DNA from: Gnetum montanum
Lineage: Eukaryota > Streptophyta > Gnetopsida > Gnetales > Gnetaceae
Length of the DNA stretch: 60,000 nucleotides
Assembly (NCBI GenBank): GCA_015680685.1
Contig: MNCI01016193.1
Location: forward strand, 177,619-237,618
Direction: 5' to 3'
The notes under the pieces are model-generated. The model was not told the DNA's origin and searched no databases. It saw only the letters and a list, made by a program, of their open reading frames with translations. This document shows, in pieces, positions 45,840 through 57,374 of the stretch. The translations under genes and the position numbers were made by a program. Numbering within the stretch: position 1 is the first letter of the stretch; every line of letters starts with the position of its first letter.

Positions 45840-46993
45840 TGTAGGTCATGTTGTCCTTTTGGTACGTCAAAACCTTAAGGAAAATAGAGAACATAGAATG
45901 TTTGCTATGGATAATGTGTATGCATGGCATGAACAAGAACTTCAAATAAAGATCTAAGAACTCAAGAAAATGAGATGACAAAGTAAATACTACATGGGTT
46001 AAGATAAGAATATGGATGAGCATGGACAAAAGTGAAGGTTACAAATCAAATGAAGATGCTCAAAGGACCCGCAAGGAAAATTGACAAGAGAAAGCCTCAA
46101 AAGATAAAGCTTAGAAGTTGGGAAGACATCCCCTAAAAATAGTAGATGTCTCTACCGCATTAAAAAAAAACATATATAGACATTTTCTACAAACAGTAGA
46201 CGTATTTATCCCAAAGTAGACATCTCCTCAAAGACATCCCATAGAAGACATCCCATTTTCCAATGATATGTCTCTCCTAAACTAAGAGGCCAATCTCAAG
46301 TAAACTTCCTAACTTCAAAGAAGACGTCTACACTAGTTGTTTGGTAGCCATTACACAAATTCCAAGGAGTTTTCAAAAACTTTGAGGCTATAAAAAGATA
46401 CAGAAATCTTGGTAATTGTGCAAGTATTATTCACATAAGATCAATTATTTTCCTATCTATGTTATTGTATACTTCTCCTTCATTATAACATCATTTGCTT
46501 GGTTAAATGTTGTACTATTCTTCAAAGTGCAAGGACTTGTAAATTTAGTTACATTCTTTCCTTATGTCTTTTTTTTTTCTTGTAGACTTGAAGGGTTGAT
46601 GTGCTTCTTGTAGGAAGGCATTCACATTGAGCTTGTTGGGACCTTGTGGGATTGAGTGGTTTTACAACATGAAAATACTCCAAAGTGGAGCTCAATTTTG
46701 TAAAGGTTGTGGGATCCCTTAAACCACATTCTAAGCTTATTAGAACCTTGCAGGATTGAGTAGTTTTGCAGTGGGAAAATGCTTTGGTATAGATCTCAGA
46801 GCTTGTACAGGGTGTGGTGGCCTTCAAACCACTTTTTATTAAGAAACAAAGTTTGGAAGTATGGATAGATTCTACCCTTCGAGTGTGGACATACACAAGT
46901 TGGGAAACCATGTAAAATTTTGTGTTTTTATGTGACAAGTGAAATTTCAATTAAGGAACTTATTCAACCCTCCTTCTAAGTTCTCGATCCTCA
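45840..46993 (+). repeat. 5' LTR of the copia element
   Basis: It ends CTCGATCCTCA two bases before the PBS and is preceded by TTCAACCCTCCTTCTAA, an end seen in many plant copia LTRs. The left end is uncertain: TGTAGG at 45840 or TGTTGTCC at 45849. It contains repeated AGACATCCC/AGTAGACGT words (46120-46330). Confidence 0.6.
46389..46396 (+). promoter_or_regulatory. TATA box of copia LTR
   Basis: GGCTATAAAAAGATAC, about 600 bases before the LTR end. Confidence 0.55.
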
Positions 46994-46995
46994 AG

Positions 46996-47010
46996 TGGTA
47001 TTGGAGTCGG
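46996..47010 (+). other. copia primer binding site (initiator tRNA-Met type)
   Basis: TGGTATTGGAGTCGG versus the usual plant copia TGGTATCAGAGCCGG; it starts two bases after the LTR. Confidence 0.75.
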
Positions 47011-47084
47011 TACTCTTCATTCATGCATCAACTTTCAAGAGTGAATTATGGATGGGACATCCTACACAAAGTGACCAATGTTCC

Positions 47085-48165
47085 ATGACTTCGATTTTGC
47101 TTATTAGAAGGCAAGGATGCAAGGCTTCTTCAAGTCAATGGAATTTAAGGTATGGGAATCTATTCTTGAAGGATATACACACCACCTATTAATAGTGCAT
47201 CAAAGACCCTCAAGCCACAAAATGAGTGGACACTCGAAGAAAGAGATAAGTTCATGTATAAAAATTTTTTATATTATGCATTAAAAAAGTTTGAATTTAA
47301 TAGAGTAGCTAGATGTAGAACTATGAAGGAGATTTAGAAAACCTTAGAAGCTACTTGTGAGGGCACATCCATAATCAAACAATCTAAACTTCTGGTTTTC
47401 CAAAGTGAATATGGAAAACTTAAAATGAGGAAAGGTGAAAAGATTAAAGATTATTTTTATAGGGTAAATGATCTAGTTGTAGTGATTAGGGATAAAGACA
47501 AGGACTTTTCTGAGTGATGTAATAATAAAAATGATTAGAACACTACAACTAGAATTTAGACCTAAGGTTGTAGCTATGGAAGAAATAAGAGATCTTTTGG
47601 TCCTAAAATTTTAAGAACTCCAAAGTTTTCTTATTGCTTATAAAATGAATCTCATAAGCAAAGAAGTAATAAAAGAAAATTCCATTACCTTAAAATTAGC
47701 ATCTAAAAAGAAGAAACCTCCTAAATAAGAAATGAATAGTGAAGAGAAGATAGCTCTTCTATCAAGAAAAGTTCTAAGACTTCTTGCAAGAAAAGGGAGA
47801 AGCCTTAATCAACCAAAACCCAACCAATCCAACTCCAAAGGTAAAGATAAAGGTAAAAATTTTTCAAATTCAAATTTTGGTGCTTTTTCAATAGAATGTT
47901 GGATATGTGGTGGAAGAGGTCATGTGGCCTTCAAATGTCCTAAAAATGGCAAGTTGCAATGAAAAGAGAGGACGAATGTGGATATGAAAAAGACCAACTT
48001 CTACACAAGCTGGGATGATGGAGAGCAAAGTGAAGAGGAGGTGGATAACACCACAAAAGATTCTCAGCTTATATGTATGGCCCTTACAAATGAAAATTCA
48101 TCACAAATCTCTACTGAACCAAGACATAAGTATGATGAAAGGTATAGTGAATTATGTGAATAAAT
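47085..48165 (+). pseudogene. gag: gag of the copia element
   Basis: Copia gag of the UBN2/retrotran_gag_2 type: KARMQGFFKSMEF and WESILEGYT words near 47110-47180; FEFNRVARCRTMKEI then LEATCEGTS near 47290-47375. A zinc knuckle C-W-I-C-G-G-R-G-H-V-A-F-K-C lies at about 47899-47940, intact as CX2CX4HX4C. It ends with a WDD acidic segment (48010-48050) typical of the linker before protease. Frameshifts near 47520 and stops at 47333 and 47962. The 76-codon open piece 47732-47962 is the best-preserved part. Confidence 0.8.
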
Positions 48166-49339
48166 TCTTGTCCTACATTATTTACTAAAAACAGTAAAGA
48201 AAAACATGAATAGAAATTTTTTTGAAATTCATACCTAACCTTCCAAGTTAGAAGGAGAAATCTCAATCATAAAGACTGAGATTCAGCTACTAACCCCATT
48301 AGATATAGAGAAATGTAGGAATACTTAAAAAGAAGGGGTCAATGAAAATAATGAAAATCAACCTAGAAGTGAAAGCTTGGAAGAAACCCCACAAAAGGAT
48401 ACTAGCACTAGCTCAAGCATAATCAAGTTTGATAATCCTATTCATAAAGAAAACACTTTATATGTTTGTAAAATTTGTGGACATAAACAAGATTATTATC
48501 TTCATATTGTACAAAAATAACATTAATGCTTGGACTTGTCAAAAGGAACCTAATCTTGTCAGATGCAACAACTTGGAAAGAGAATGAGCTAAAAGTTGGA
48601 AAAAGGTGTAGAAGAATGGTTGACATAATCAATGACCATAGATTCTCTCATCTTGGAGAATATGAATAAGAAGGATTGCCATACAAGATTGAAGACATCA
48701 ACAATGGAACTAAAGAAAGAAAATCAAAGGGTAAGGAAGAACTCCATGATAGAGGACCTCATCTTAACCTTCATTAGTCTTTCTCACATCAATAAGCAAG
48801 TAAGGTAAGTTAGGGTAAGTTTCTATTTCCTTAATTGCTAGTTAAAATATGGGTCAATTTTTGAATATTTTATGAATTCTTTATTCATCAAAGAAAACAT
48901 ATATCTTTATCTGTAGAAAAAGAGATCAAAATAGTATGGCTATCTCTCATTTTATCTCAGGAATTGTTTGGTTATTTACATGTCCTTAACAAGTTTTATT
49001 CTTAAAGAAAATCTAAATTTAAGAATCAAGAATGGCATTACATCCATGATTATCATAAGATGCTAAGAATTTGGACCATGTTTTGTAGAAAAATGATAGT
49101 ACCTATTAATTTTTATCTAATATTTCTGTAAAACTTGTTGGATAACTCAATATTCGTGGATAAGCAAATATTAGCTTTAGGTTTTGAAAAGTTAAAGAAA
49201 GGATAAGCACATATGTAGGAGGAGCTTCAACCTCATGAATTATTATGAAGCATCAATACTTGGAAAGTTTATGAAAATATTATTATGAAGCACAGTGACC
49301 TCTTGGGATTTGCTCACCCCTGTAACAGTTAGCAAAATA
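48166..49339 (+). other. decayed region after copia gag
   Basis: AT-rich. A short CKICGHKQDYYLH word at about 48470-48510 may be a second remnant of a Cys/His motif, but protease, integrase or RT cannot be recognised. It ends at the border with the antisense-gene fragment. Confidence 0.35.
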
Positions 49340-50241
49340 TATAAAAAGAAAAAGCAAAAGTTAGCAAAAAAAATGGTCGTCACTCAAACATACAACAATG
49401 AATTCATAGTTTAGCATACCAGGTTTAAATAGCGTGAAAAATGGTGGGAGATCCACTAGCACGTCTTCAATGATGAGCGGCCTAAGGGATGCCCACTCCC
49501 TATCCAACCAACCAACTTCCTTACACTTTCCATAAAATTGGGAATACTGAGTTGGGTAGGTTTTAAACTCACCCCCAAATTGGCCTATTACGCCAGCGCG
49601 CACATTCCCAATAGAGGAAAACTCCTGCAAGGCCATCTGTGCCAACGCTAAGGCATCTGTATCACCGTGAAGACCATACCTTTCAACATAAGACCTAGCA
49701 ACACAAAAATATATATATATATATACTGTTAACACCTTTTTCTAGCGTAACATGGATTATACAACACGATAAGATACCTTCACAGAACTCACCCGTCAGC
49801 ATAGTAAACGGTCCTAGGCAGGTTCTGAAAATAGGTGCCCATGTGACGGGCAATAAATAATGTGTTGTATAAATGATAGCATTTATACTCGGGCATGTTC
49901 CAGATCCAACTTAAGCATCTCAAGCCTTTTGGGCACTAGTTGGAGTCTTCTGCCCACTCACCCCCAATTGACCCATGAATCAAAAATTTCAGAATGCCCC
50001 GATTTGCCCCAGGCAACAATGTTTTGTGATTGTGGTTGCTGTCTTTGCTGATAAGTGTGACCAAACAATCACACTAAAATAGAGGAGGAGGAACTGTAAG
50101 AAGTCCCATGCACCCTCCCAGAACCAGACTGCCTACCGCCCCACACGTGCATAAGGAGGAGGAACATTGGTCATTGGTTCGCTGAGGCAGCACAGGACTC
50201 CTACAATCTCAAGGACAATTAGAATGAGCTTCAACATGACC
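49340..50241 (-). pseudogene. fragment 3 of the Tat antisense gene (exons 2-3)
   Basis: The minus strand from 50241 to 49793 (exon 2) reads LKLILIVLEIVGVL, then WNMPEYKCYHLYNTLFIARH. The donor ACGG|GTGAGT at 49793/49792 and acceptor TTGCTAG bound a 98-bp intron (49695-49792) holding a TA microsatellite. Exon 3 (49694 to about 49424) is fully open: ALALAQMALQEFSS, YPTQYSQFYGKCKE, then LFKPG|GTATGC as next donor. These are the same blocks and splice positions as in copies 1 and 2, and this is the best-preserved protein of the three. No gag, protease or LTR of a Tat element lies next to it; it is wedged between copia and Ath-P. Confidence 0.65.
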
Positions 50242-50640
50242 CTATGCAACAAAGCATCAAACGTTAACACTGTGTTTGGGTGGAGTTTACACGTAGTGTA
50301 GCGTAATCATTTGTTCACATATAGCGTACTGTAACCTTTCTTTGCATGTAGTGTAGCATGTTCTCCCGGTCGTAAATTTACACGTAGCACATGAATTGGC
50401 ATGTTGCACTTACATGCAAAATATGTTGTGCAAGACCATGACTCAAGAGAATACCATCCCATGGAGGCACAACGTCAAAGGGTTTTTCAACAGGAGAGAG
50501 ATCATAAGTCTTTGAAGGGTAAGTGGTCCCAGGATGCCCCACACATCTTAAGCGAAAATGAGGGTGGTGAACCTACCTTAGGCAATCGCCCACACAACAA
50601 TGTTCCTCCCCTTGACTTTGGCCAAGGGATTGTGTATTAG
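50242..50640 (+). other. junction and leader-like stretch before Ath-P gag
   Basis: 50280-50400 repeats ACACGTAGTGTAGCGTAATC-like words three times and could be intron 1 of the antisense gene. From 50401 a 79-codon open frame (MLHLHAKYVVQDHDSREYHP) is unassigned; it may be the start of Ath-P gag. No 5' LTR of Ath-P is seen. Confidence 0.35.
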
Positions 50641-51640
50641 AACCTTCATTCCACTATTCATAACCCAGGTTCTGATACCCACAAGAATAAAGGGTCCAAA
50701 AAAGGGACACGAACTCATGATAAAGGTGGACATTTTGATCCAATCGTGATCGGGGCTGAGACCGCAAAAGAGAAGTTAGTAGACACTGTCATGGTGATGG
50801 TTCTCCTTCTTCTTTACCTTCATCATCTCCTTCACCCTCTCCTTAAATATCCAAACATGGTCATAAAGAAAAATACCAAGGGGATAAAGGTAGGTAAAGT
50901 GGAAGTCATAGACGAAATAGCCAGGAAAGAGGATGAGGGCTACTCTAGAGAGTCACGACATAGAAGAAGGGAGAGTAGGGAACAACATAGGCATCATAGA
51001 GATCATCCTCAAGGTAACCCAAGGTAGTTCTACCAACCCTTAACATATTATCCCAGTGGAACTCCACCACAACCGATTGAGAAATATCAACAATAGCAGC
51101 ATCCAAAATCATGGGGAATGCCACCACCAAAGCAACAGTATCCTTACTGGCAACTTGACTCGTATGGATATTACATGCAGCAGCCAATCTCCCAATGTGA
51201 CTCTACTGGTCACATCACTCCTCAACCTCACTACCAAGCCTACGAGTATTATGGGACTCCCTCTTCTAGAGGTGATATTCTACAAGCATATCATCCTTCT
51301 CATCTAGTCACATCTCTTCCACCAATAGCTCCACTACCATTTCTCCTACGATGCAAGGTGAAATCCCTACCCAACCACAACAACGTAACGTCATGAGGGC
51401 TGTTAACTCTCAACCTACTATTGGTTCCAACAACCACATGAAGAAAAGACCTTTCTTTAGAACCAACAGTCCAACCAAGCCCTTGCAATCACAAGCAGCT
51501 AATTCCTTAGATGCTTCAGTATCAATCAAAACCTCGGAGCCCCCTTTAACCCAATCACCACACTCAACACATACGGTCATGCTAACACATGCCATCACCA
51601 ATTAGATCAAAGTTGGCCACCTTCCCAGGAAATTCTCTGA
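50641..51640 (+). pseudogene. gag: gag remnant of Ath-P with core deleted
   Basis: A Ser/Pro-rich N-terminal linker around 50790-50870 matches 45800-45640 of Ath-M. An Arg/His/Glu-rich stretch (RESRHRRRESREQ near 50945) follows. From about 51005 the tail QGNPR...SWGMPPPKQQYPYWQ matches 44490-44340 of Ath-M. The gag core, about 1.1 kb in Ath-M, is absent, so this copy could not form particles. The Gln/Tyr-rich tail 51118-51396 is open. Confidence 0.6.
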
Positions 51641-52130
51641 TCCTGGGAGTCCTCTGATATACTTACAAATCACTGGAAATGCATTGTGCGAGGCTCTTTT
51701 GGATTCAAGTTCCAGTGTCAACTTGATTCCTCAAGAAATGTACAAGGGCTGGAACCTACCTCCATTGAAAAAGAGCAACATCCATCTAGAGTTGGCCGAC
51801 CAGTCCATCACTGTCCCATTGGGACTAGTGGAAGACATTGTTACCACTATTTGTGGGTGGTCGTACCTAGCTAAGTTCCTAGTGATTCAGATAAACAACG
51901 ATAAGGGGGACTTCCCAATCATAATAGGAAGAGCATAGCTAAGCACCATCGAGCATGCCTAGGAATCCATGATCTTTCCCTAGAAATATCAAAGGAAAAT
52001 ACATTCGGAAAGATCAAGAAGAAGAAAGTTTCATGCATTGCATACAGTGACACAGGGTGTAATTGTGTGCAAAGGTCATGGTTTGTGCAAAGTTTAGCAT
52101 TGCCTACATGCAATCAATGTGCACAAGTGA
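51641..52130 (+). pseudogene. pol: aspartic protease of Ath-P
   Basis: Open from 51684 to 51938. The active site reads L-L-D-S-S-S at 51696-51713, with Ser in place of the catalytic-loop Gly (family norm D-S-G). It is followed by VNLIPQEMYKGWNLPPLKKS, IHLELADQSI, and FPIIIGRA. After a TAG stop the RT linker continues in another frame to about 52130. Confidence 0.75.
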
Positions 52131-52222
52131 TTAACATACAAAGATGCCTGTATGTAGCAACCACACGATAGGAAGACACCCAGTGGCTGATAGCTGATCA
52201 AGAAAGCAGTTCACTCATATGC

Positions 52223-53985
52223 ATGGAACCAACTGAGGATTTGACTTATGCTTACATCGATAATATAGATGCATTAGAGAAAGTCCACCGCCAACTTCCA
52301 AGTCTTAACCTTGAAAATATCAACTGGTGGAAGTTGGAAATCCCTGAAAAATTTAAACAAGAGCCCCTTGAGCTAAAACCATTGCCCATCGGTATGGAAT
52401 ACATGTTTCTTAAAAATGGAAAACTGATAATTATCAACGCTAAGCTTGCTCCTCAACATAAAGAAGAATTGCTGAAGGTAATAAATAAATGGTCGGAAGC
52501 CTTTTCTTGGTCATATCCCAAATTAACTGGAATAGATCTTAGGATATGCCAACATAGAATTTACACTAACCCCTCCATGAAGCCTCGAAGACAACTGCAG
52601 AGATGTTTGAATCCAAAGCTGAAACAAGTAGTTAAGAAAGAAATTGAATAGCTTCTCAAGGCTGGGTTCATATATCCCATTGCTGATAGCGAATGGGTTA
52701 TCCCCTTAGTTTTTCCTTAAAAGGGAGGCAAATGGAGGGTGTGCATAGATTTTAGGCTACTAAATATGGCAACATTCAAAGATCACTTTCCATTTCCATT
52801 TGTCGACCAAGTCTTAGACACCATCGTAGGCCATCGCTATTACAGTTTTCTGGATGGATATAGTGGATATAACCAAATAAAAATAGCCCCAGAAGACCAA
52901 GCCAAGACTACGTTCACAAGTCCTTGGGGAATGTTTGCATACAAACAGATGCTATTTGGCTTGTGCAATGCCCCTACAACATTTCAACGATTAGTTCTAA
53001 GAATCTTCCAATAGTAGATAGGGAATGGCATGGAGGTCTTTATGGATGACTTCTCCACTTATGGAGAAAACTTTGATCAAGCCTTGGACTGGTTGGAGAA
53101 AGTGTTAAAAAGATGTGTAGAAACCAATTTAAGGCTCAACCGGTAGAAAAGCCATTTGATGGTCCAAGAAGGCGTAGTACTAGGGCACAAAATCTCACAC
53201 ATAGGGATAGAGGTAGACCCCAAGAAAATCAAAATTATCCAAGGAATTACCCATCAACCAGAAATTGTCAAAGATATTCGTTTATTCCTTGGACATACTA
53301 GCTACTATAGAATATTTATTGAGAACTTTTCAAAGGTTGCCAAACCATTGGTGGAATTAACGAAAAAGGACGTACCTTTCGAGTGGACTAGGGAATGCGA
53401 ATTAGCTCTTCAAACTCTGAAACAGAAGCTAGTAGAAACACCCATTCTACAAGCTCCTAATTGGTCCAAACCATTCCATATCATGACTGACACATCCAAC
53501 TATGCCTTAGGAGCTATACTTACACAATTATATGACCAAAAGCGTCCTTACTAAATCCACTATGCAAGTAGAAGTATCGTTGGTGCACAACTTAACTACA
53601 CTACCACAGAGAAAGAATTAATGGGTGTAGTGTTTGCACTAGAAAAGTTTAGACACTATGTATTGGGATATAAAGTATATATACATATAAATCATAGTGC
53701 AATCTGGTTCCTCATGAATAAGCCAATGGTAAGCCCTCGTATCATATGATGGCTTGTAATCTTACAAGAGTTCAATTTAATGATGATCGATCGCAAGGGC
53801 ACCGAGAATGTAGTTGTTGATCATTTATCATGGTTGCGATGGAACAATAAAGAGGATAAGTATCCAATTTCTGATCATTTCCCTAATGAATTCCTCTTTG
53901 CGGGTGTAGTGAATAATCAATCACCAACGGAGATAAACTGGTACAGTAGCATTCTTACCTATCTCCTAACCCAACAAACACCATA
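52223..53985 (+). pseudogene. pol: reverse transcriptase and RNase H of Ath-P
   Basis: Single frame. RT: LPIGMEYMFLKNGK, WRVCIDFRLLNM at 52733, KDHFPFPFVDQVLDTIVGH, YYSFLDGYSGYNQIKI, FAYKQMLFGLCNAPTTFQR, and an intact catalytic VFMDDFSTYG at 53036-53065. The connection has FLGHTSYYRIFIENFSKVAK. In RNase H, MTDTSNYALGAIL carries the first Asp and TTTEKELMGVVFALEKFRHY the Glu. IHINHSAIWFL has Asn where the third Asp is usual, while NVVVDHLS is kept. The style (FMDD, LCNAPTTFQR) is that of Athila-like non-chromoviruses. About eight stops, several at expected Gln/Trp/Arg. Confidence 0.85.
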
Positions 53986-55200
53986 AGAGTTAAACCTTAA
54001 GAAGAAACAAAAGTTTCTTCACTGAGCCAAGTACTTTATGGAGATCAATAGGTAACTTTACAAAGTATGTCCCGATGGCTTGGTTCAATGGTGTGTTCCT
54101 GATATAGATCAACTACGAGTTCTCCAAGATGCTCATGAAGGTCCTTGTGGGGGTCATTATGCTAGGAGATGAACGGTCATCAAGATCTTGCTTGCAAGAT
54201 ATTATTGGCCTACATTGTTTTGGGATGCCCATCAATTCGTCCAATCTTGTGAGTGTTGTCAACGGGATGGGGGAATGACTACTAGAATGGAGGGTCCACA
54301 ACAATGGATCCAACCATTAGAACCCTTTGACATTTGGGAAATTGATTTTATGGGGCTAATTACACCAATGTCCAATGGAAAAGCTTATATTATTGATGCT
54401 GTTGATTACCTTACTAAATGGGCAAAAGTAGCTCCTGTTGAGGATTGTACATCATATATAGTTGCACAATTTTTTCAACAACAAATCATAAATAGGTTTG
54501 GTATGCCTCATGCACTTATTTCAGACAATGGTACACACTTCACAGGTGCAAATTTTTGAAAATTAATGCAATGCTTAGGGGTTGAACACAAACTAACAGC
54601 ACCATACCACCCCCAAGCGAATGGTCAAGCCAAAGTCACCAATAGGGAGATTACGAAAATATTGACAAGAATTGTTAGTAAGTTTAGGAGAGACTGGAGC
54701 ACTAAACTAATCGATGCTCTTTGGGCATACCGCTCCACATGGAAACTCCCTACAGGCTACTCTCCCTATGAGTTAGTGTACAGTAAATTACCAATGCTTC
54801 CCATTCAAACTGAGCTCTGTACACTATCCACAGCATGTGACCTACCTTGAACTTGATCTAGCATAGAAACAATAGTTAGTAACCCTTAACTTGCTAGATG
54901 AAAACCAATTAGCTACCCTGTCATCTAACAAATTGCACAAGGCCTTCAATAAACAACGTCATGACCTAAGAATTAGGAAAGTTTAATATAAGCCAAGAGA
55001 TAAGGTTCTCTACTGGAATCCCACACATGTGCCACAATGTACTAAATTTCAAACACTGTGGGAAGGACCTTATATTATTTATGCAACTTTTCCTTCAGGG
55101 GCCATGACAATATACAAACCTGAGAGCCTAGATAAGAAACTTTTGGTCAACATGCAACAAACCAAACCTTTCCAGGAGCTTAGGACAGCCAGTACATATG
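53986..55200 (+). pseudogene. pol: integrase of Ath-P
   Basis: The HHCC zinc domain is complete: HEGPCGGHYARR with CECCQRDGG (54134-54270). The core has WEIDFMGLITPMSNGKAY (first Asp near 54343) and ISDNGTHFTGANF (second Asp near 54524). At the third position HPQANGQAKVTNREI has Lys for Glu; a single G-to-A in a former CG would explain it. The C-terminal part continues to about 55200 (TKFQTLWEGPYIIYATFPSG). No chromodomain. Confidence 0.85.
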
Positions 55201-56740
55201 CTACCTCTCTTGATGAACAACCCTACTCACTATTTCGGATCTCTTCCTTCCAACTTAGTCGTGGGGGAGATGGCCACCTATGCTAACCATTCTAAGCCCT
55301 TAGTTCTTTTTGAATTTCTATTTACACAATTTTTTTTAGACATTCTTTCAACTTTTCTTATTTTTGTTTTACACCATCATTCATGTTTTTACTGTTTCTT
55401 TGTTTGCTTGATTTTTATTCATCATCTAATAAGTGCTAATGATGGTGGATTGAATTATATCATATTGATTACTAATGTTTGGTTTTTACCTTTGAATTAT
55501 GATTTTGATATTAAGGTATGGTTCTTTTGGTAAAATAGGCAATGAGTCCACACTTTCCACTCATCCATACAACTCTAAGGTCTCCTTTGGCTTGGAACTG
55601 TACAATCCCCTTTTTCTAAGTAAACTTGTTAATGAATTGGTGGCTGGGTATTTTTCAAACCAAGGAAAGACTCAAAGGATGAAAAGGGTGTAACTTTAAG
55701 ATGATTCGATGCATTGGTGTTGGCCATTCTCTTGGGTGCTTGGATGCTTTTTCTTAGGTTTTCTACCATTTTGACATTGTTCAAAAATCAGAAAGTTGAG
55801 TGAATAAAAATAAGTATTTGCATGGTGTGGTTCTCACAAAAAAAAAAACAAAACAAAAAAGAGAAGGAAAAAAATGAAGAGAAAAAAAGTGAGAATTCAA
55901 GGCACACCCCTTAGACATAATAAAGCATTATGGGCTATAAGCACTGGTTATGGAACTAGAAAGATATGTTACCCATGCCTGAAGGTTCCCTCTAACTAAG
56001 GCCCTTTCTCACTTCCTGCTTCTCCATCTTGCTCTCCTGAGAATGGTGGTGACTCTTTGTGGAAGCATTCTTATTGCTTCAAGTGGATGGATTTGTCAAG
56101 TGTGTTGATGTGAGGTCACTGGATGTGGTTTGTTTGAGTCTAGATTTGGGATGAGTTCTACTTAGTCACATTAACCATGAAATACACAAGGGGCTTTACA
56201 CAACCTTGTTCTTGCATTCCATTCTCTCCTCTCCATCTTTCTTCCAATTTTCCACCTCATTGCCGATTTTATCATTAGTCCGTTCTGGGTTGATGCATTC
56301 TTGTGGGTAAGTTTTTAACTCTTGTTTCCAAATGACATTCCTAGAGCATACGGACTCTTTGGTTTGTGGGTTTGTTAGGGCATAAAAGGTATGAGCCTGC
56401 TTTGGGGAGGACCCACTAGCATTCCTTTTTGGTGCAATTGTTAAGTTCTTTTCCTTAAACATTTCCTACAATCAATCATCTCTTGTTTCATCCCCATCCA
56501 TGACATCCATTTTATTAGCGTTGGCGTAGTTATTTTTTCCCATGTTTCTTGTTCCTCATATTTTTCCATCTTATAGCTACCAGAGGTTCGCTCTTAGTCG
56601 TGGGGGCCCTGGCATAAATTTTTCAATTTTCTTCATTTTACTATTTGCTTAACCCCTACACCTTGGGTAGTCACCTGTGATAAGTCTCCGAACTAGTTTC
56701 TGCCATAACCACAACTTAGCCAATGCACTTCATATCGAGG
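55201..56740 (+). other. long 3' region of Ath-P
   Basis: Begins at GTGGGGGAGATGG, as at the end of pol in this family, then a T-rich open stretch (55290-55530). An A-rich tract at 55838-55895 and CCTGAAGGTTCCCTCTAACT (55979) are conserved in Ath-M. 56200-56740 aligns only loosely with 39300 and 19728-19600 read backward. No gene supported. Confidence 0.5.
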
Positions 56741-57176
56741 CAAGGTATCAACTACATTATGGTTTATCTATCCTTACTCATTTGTGACTGTGTTGTGTGT
56801 GTAGATGGCAATCATATAAAAAATGGATTGGGATTGGAGGAAGCACTCAGGATGGATCGGAACTAGAGCATTTACGAAAGGAGCAAGTCTAGTGGTGTGG
56901 CTATGGATAAACAACAGAAGGCGCAATCTTAGCATTTGTGGCAACACGCTTCATTTTCTTTCTCTCTCTTTCTCTACAACCTGCCAAATAAAGGCTTGGA
57001 TGTCATTTATGTATAAGTGTTCACCACAATGTTGTAATATGCTTATTGATTCATCACTGGGCATGTTGAGTTTATCATCCCATTCCACTGTCAATTGTCA
57101 ATTAGTTAATAATCCCATACCTTCCCAATATTTTGTAAGGAACTTGAGGACAATTTTTCATTCAGTCATGGGGGTA
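56741..57176 (+). other. 3' end of internal region of Ath-P
   Basis: The last ~430 bases before the LTR match 58905-59106 (TCAGTTAATAATTCCATACC; CAATATTTTRTAARGAACTT) and end in the purine-type tract GTCATGGGGGTA. The bulk of the extra ORF expected here is deleted. Confidence 0.6.
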
Positions 57177-57182
57177 TGATGA

Positions 57183-57326
57183 GAGCAGTTACTCTAGCGG
57201 TTTATTCTAATTATTAGAGTAGTTACTCTAGCGGTTTATTCTAATTATTAGAGCAGTTACTCTAGCGGTTTATTCCTATTATTAGAGCAGTTACTCAATT
57301 ACTCTAGCAGTTTCTTCTAATTATTA
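57183..57326 (+). repeat. 34-bp tandem repeat in U3 of LTR A
   Basis: Three near-perfect units (57183-57216, 57217-57250, 57251-57284) of GAGCAGTTACTCTAGCGGTT followed by TATTCTAATTATTA, then two disrupted units. The low divergence between units contrasts with the decayed surroundings, so the expansion is recent relative to the family. Confidence 0.85.
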
Positions 57327-57366
57327 AAGTGGTTACTCTAATTATTAGAGTAGTTGCTCCCAAGCC

Positions 57367-57374
57367 TATAAATA
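57367..57374 (+). promoter_or_regulatory. TATA box of LTR A
   Basis: TATAAATA just after the 34-bp repeats, matching 59232 and 15774-15767. Confidence 0.7.

Larger units (their letters stand above)
45840..49339 (+). mobile_element. truncated Ty1/copia element: 5' LTR, PBS and gag
   Basis: A copia-type LTR is followed by a PBS and a gag with a CCHC knuckle. No integrase, RT or 3' LTR is found before 49339, so the element is cut or deleted. The start is placed where alignment of Ath-M with Ath-P stops. Confidence 0.65.

Noticed and set aside
55198-55533. Hydrophobic Phe-rich frame after integrase as an envelope-like gene
   Set aside because: The hydrophobicity follows from T-rich sequence. 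There is no signal peptide, furin-like site or Cys pattern, and the Ath-M counterpart is short and only loosely alike.
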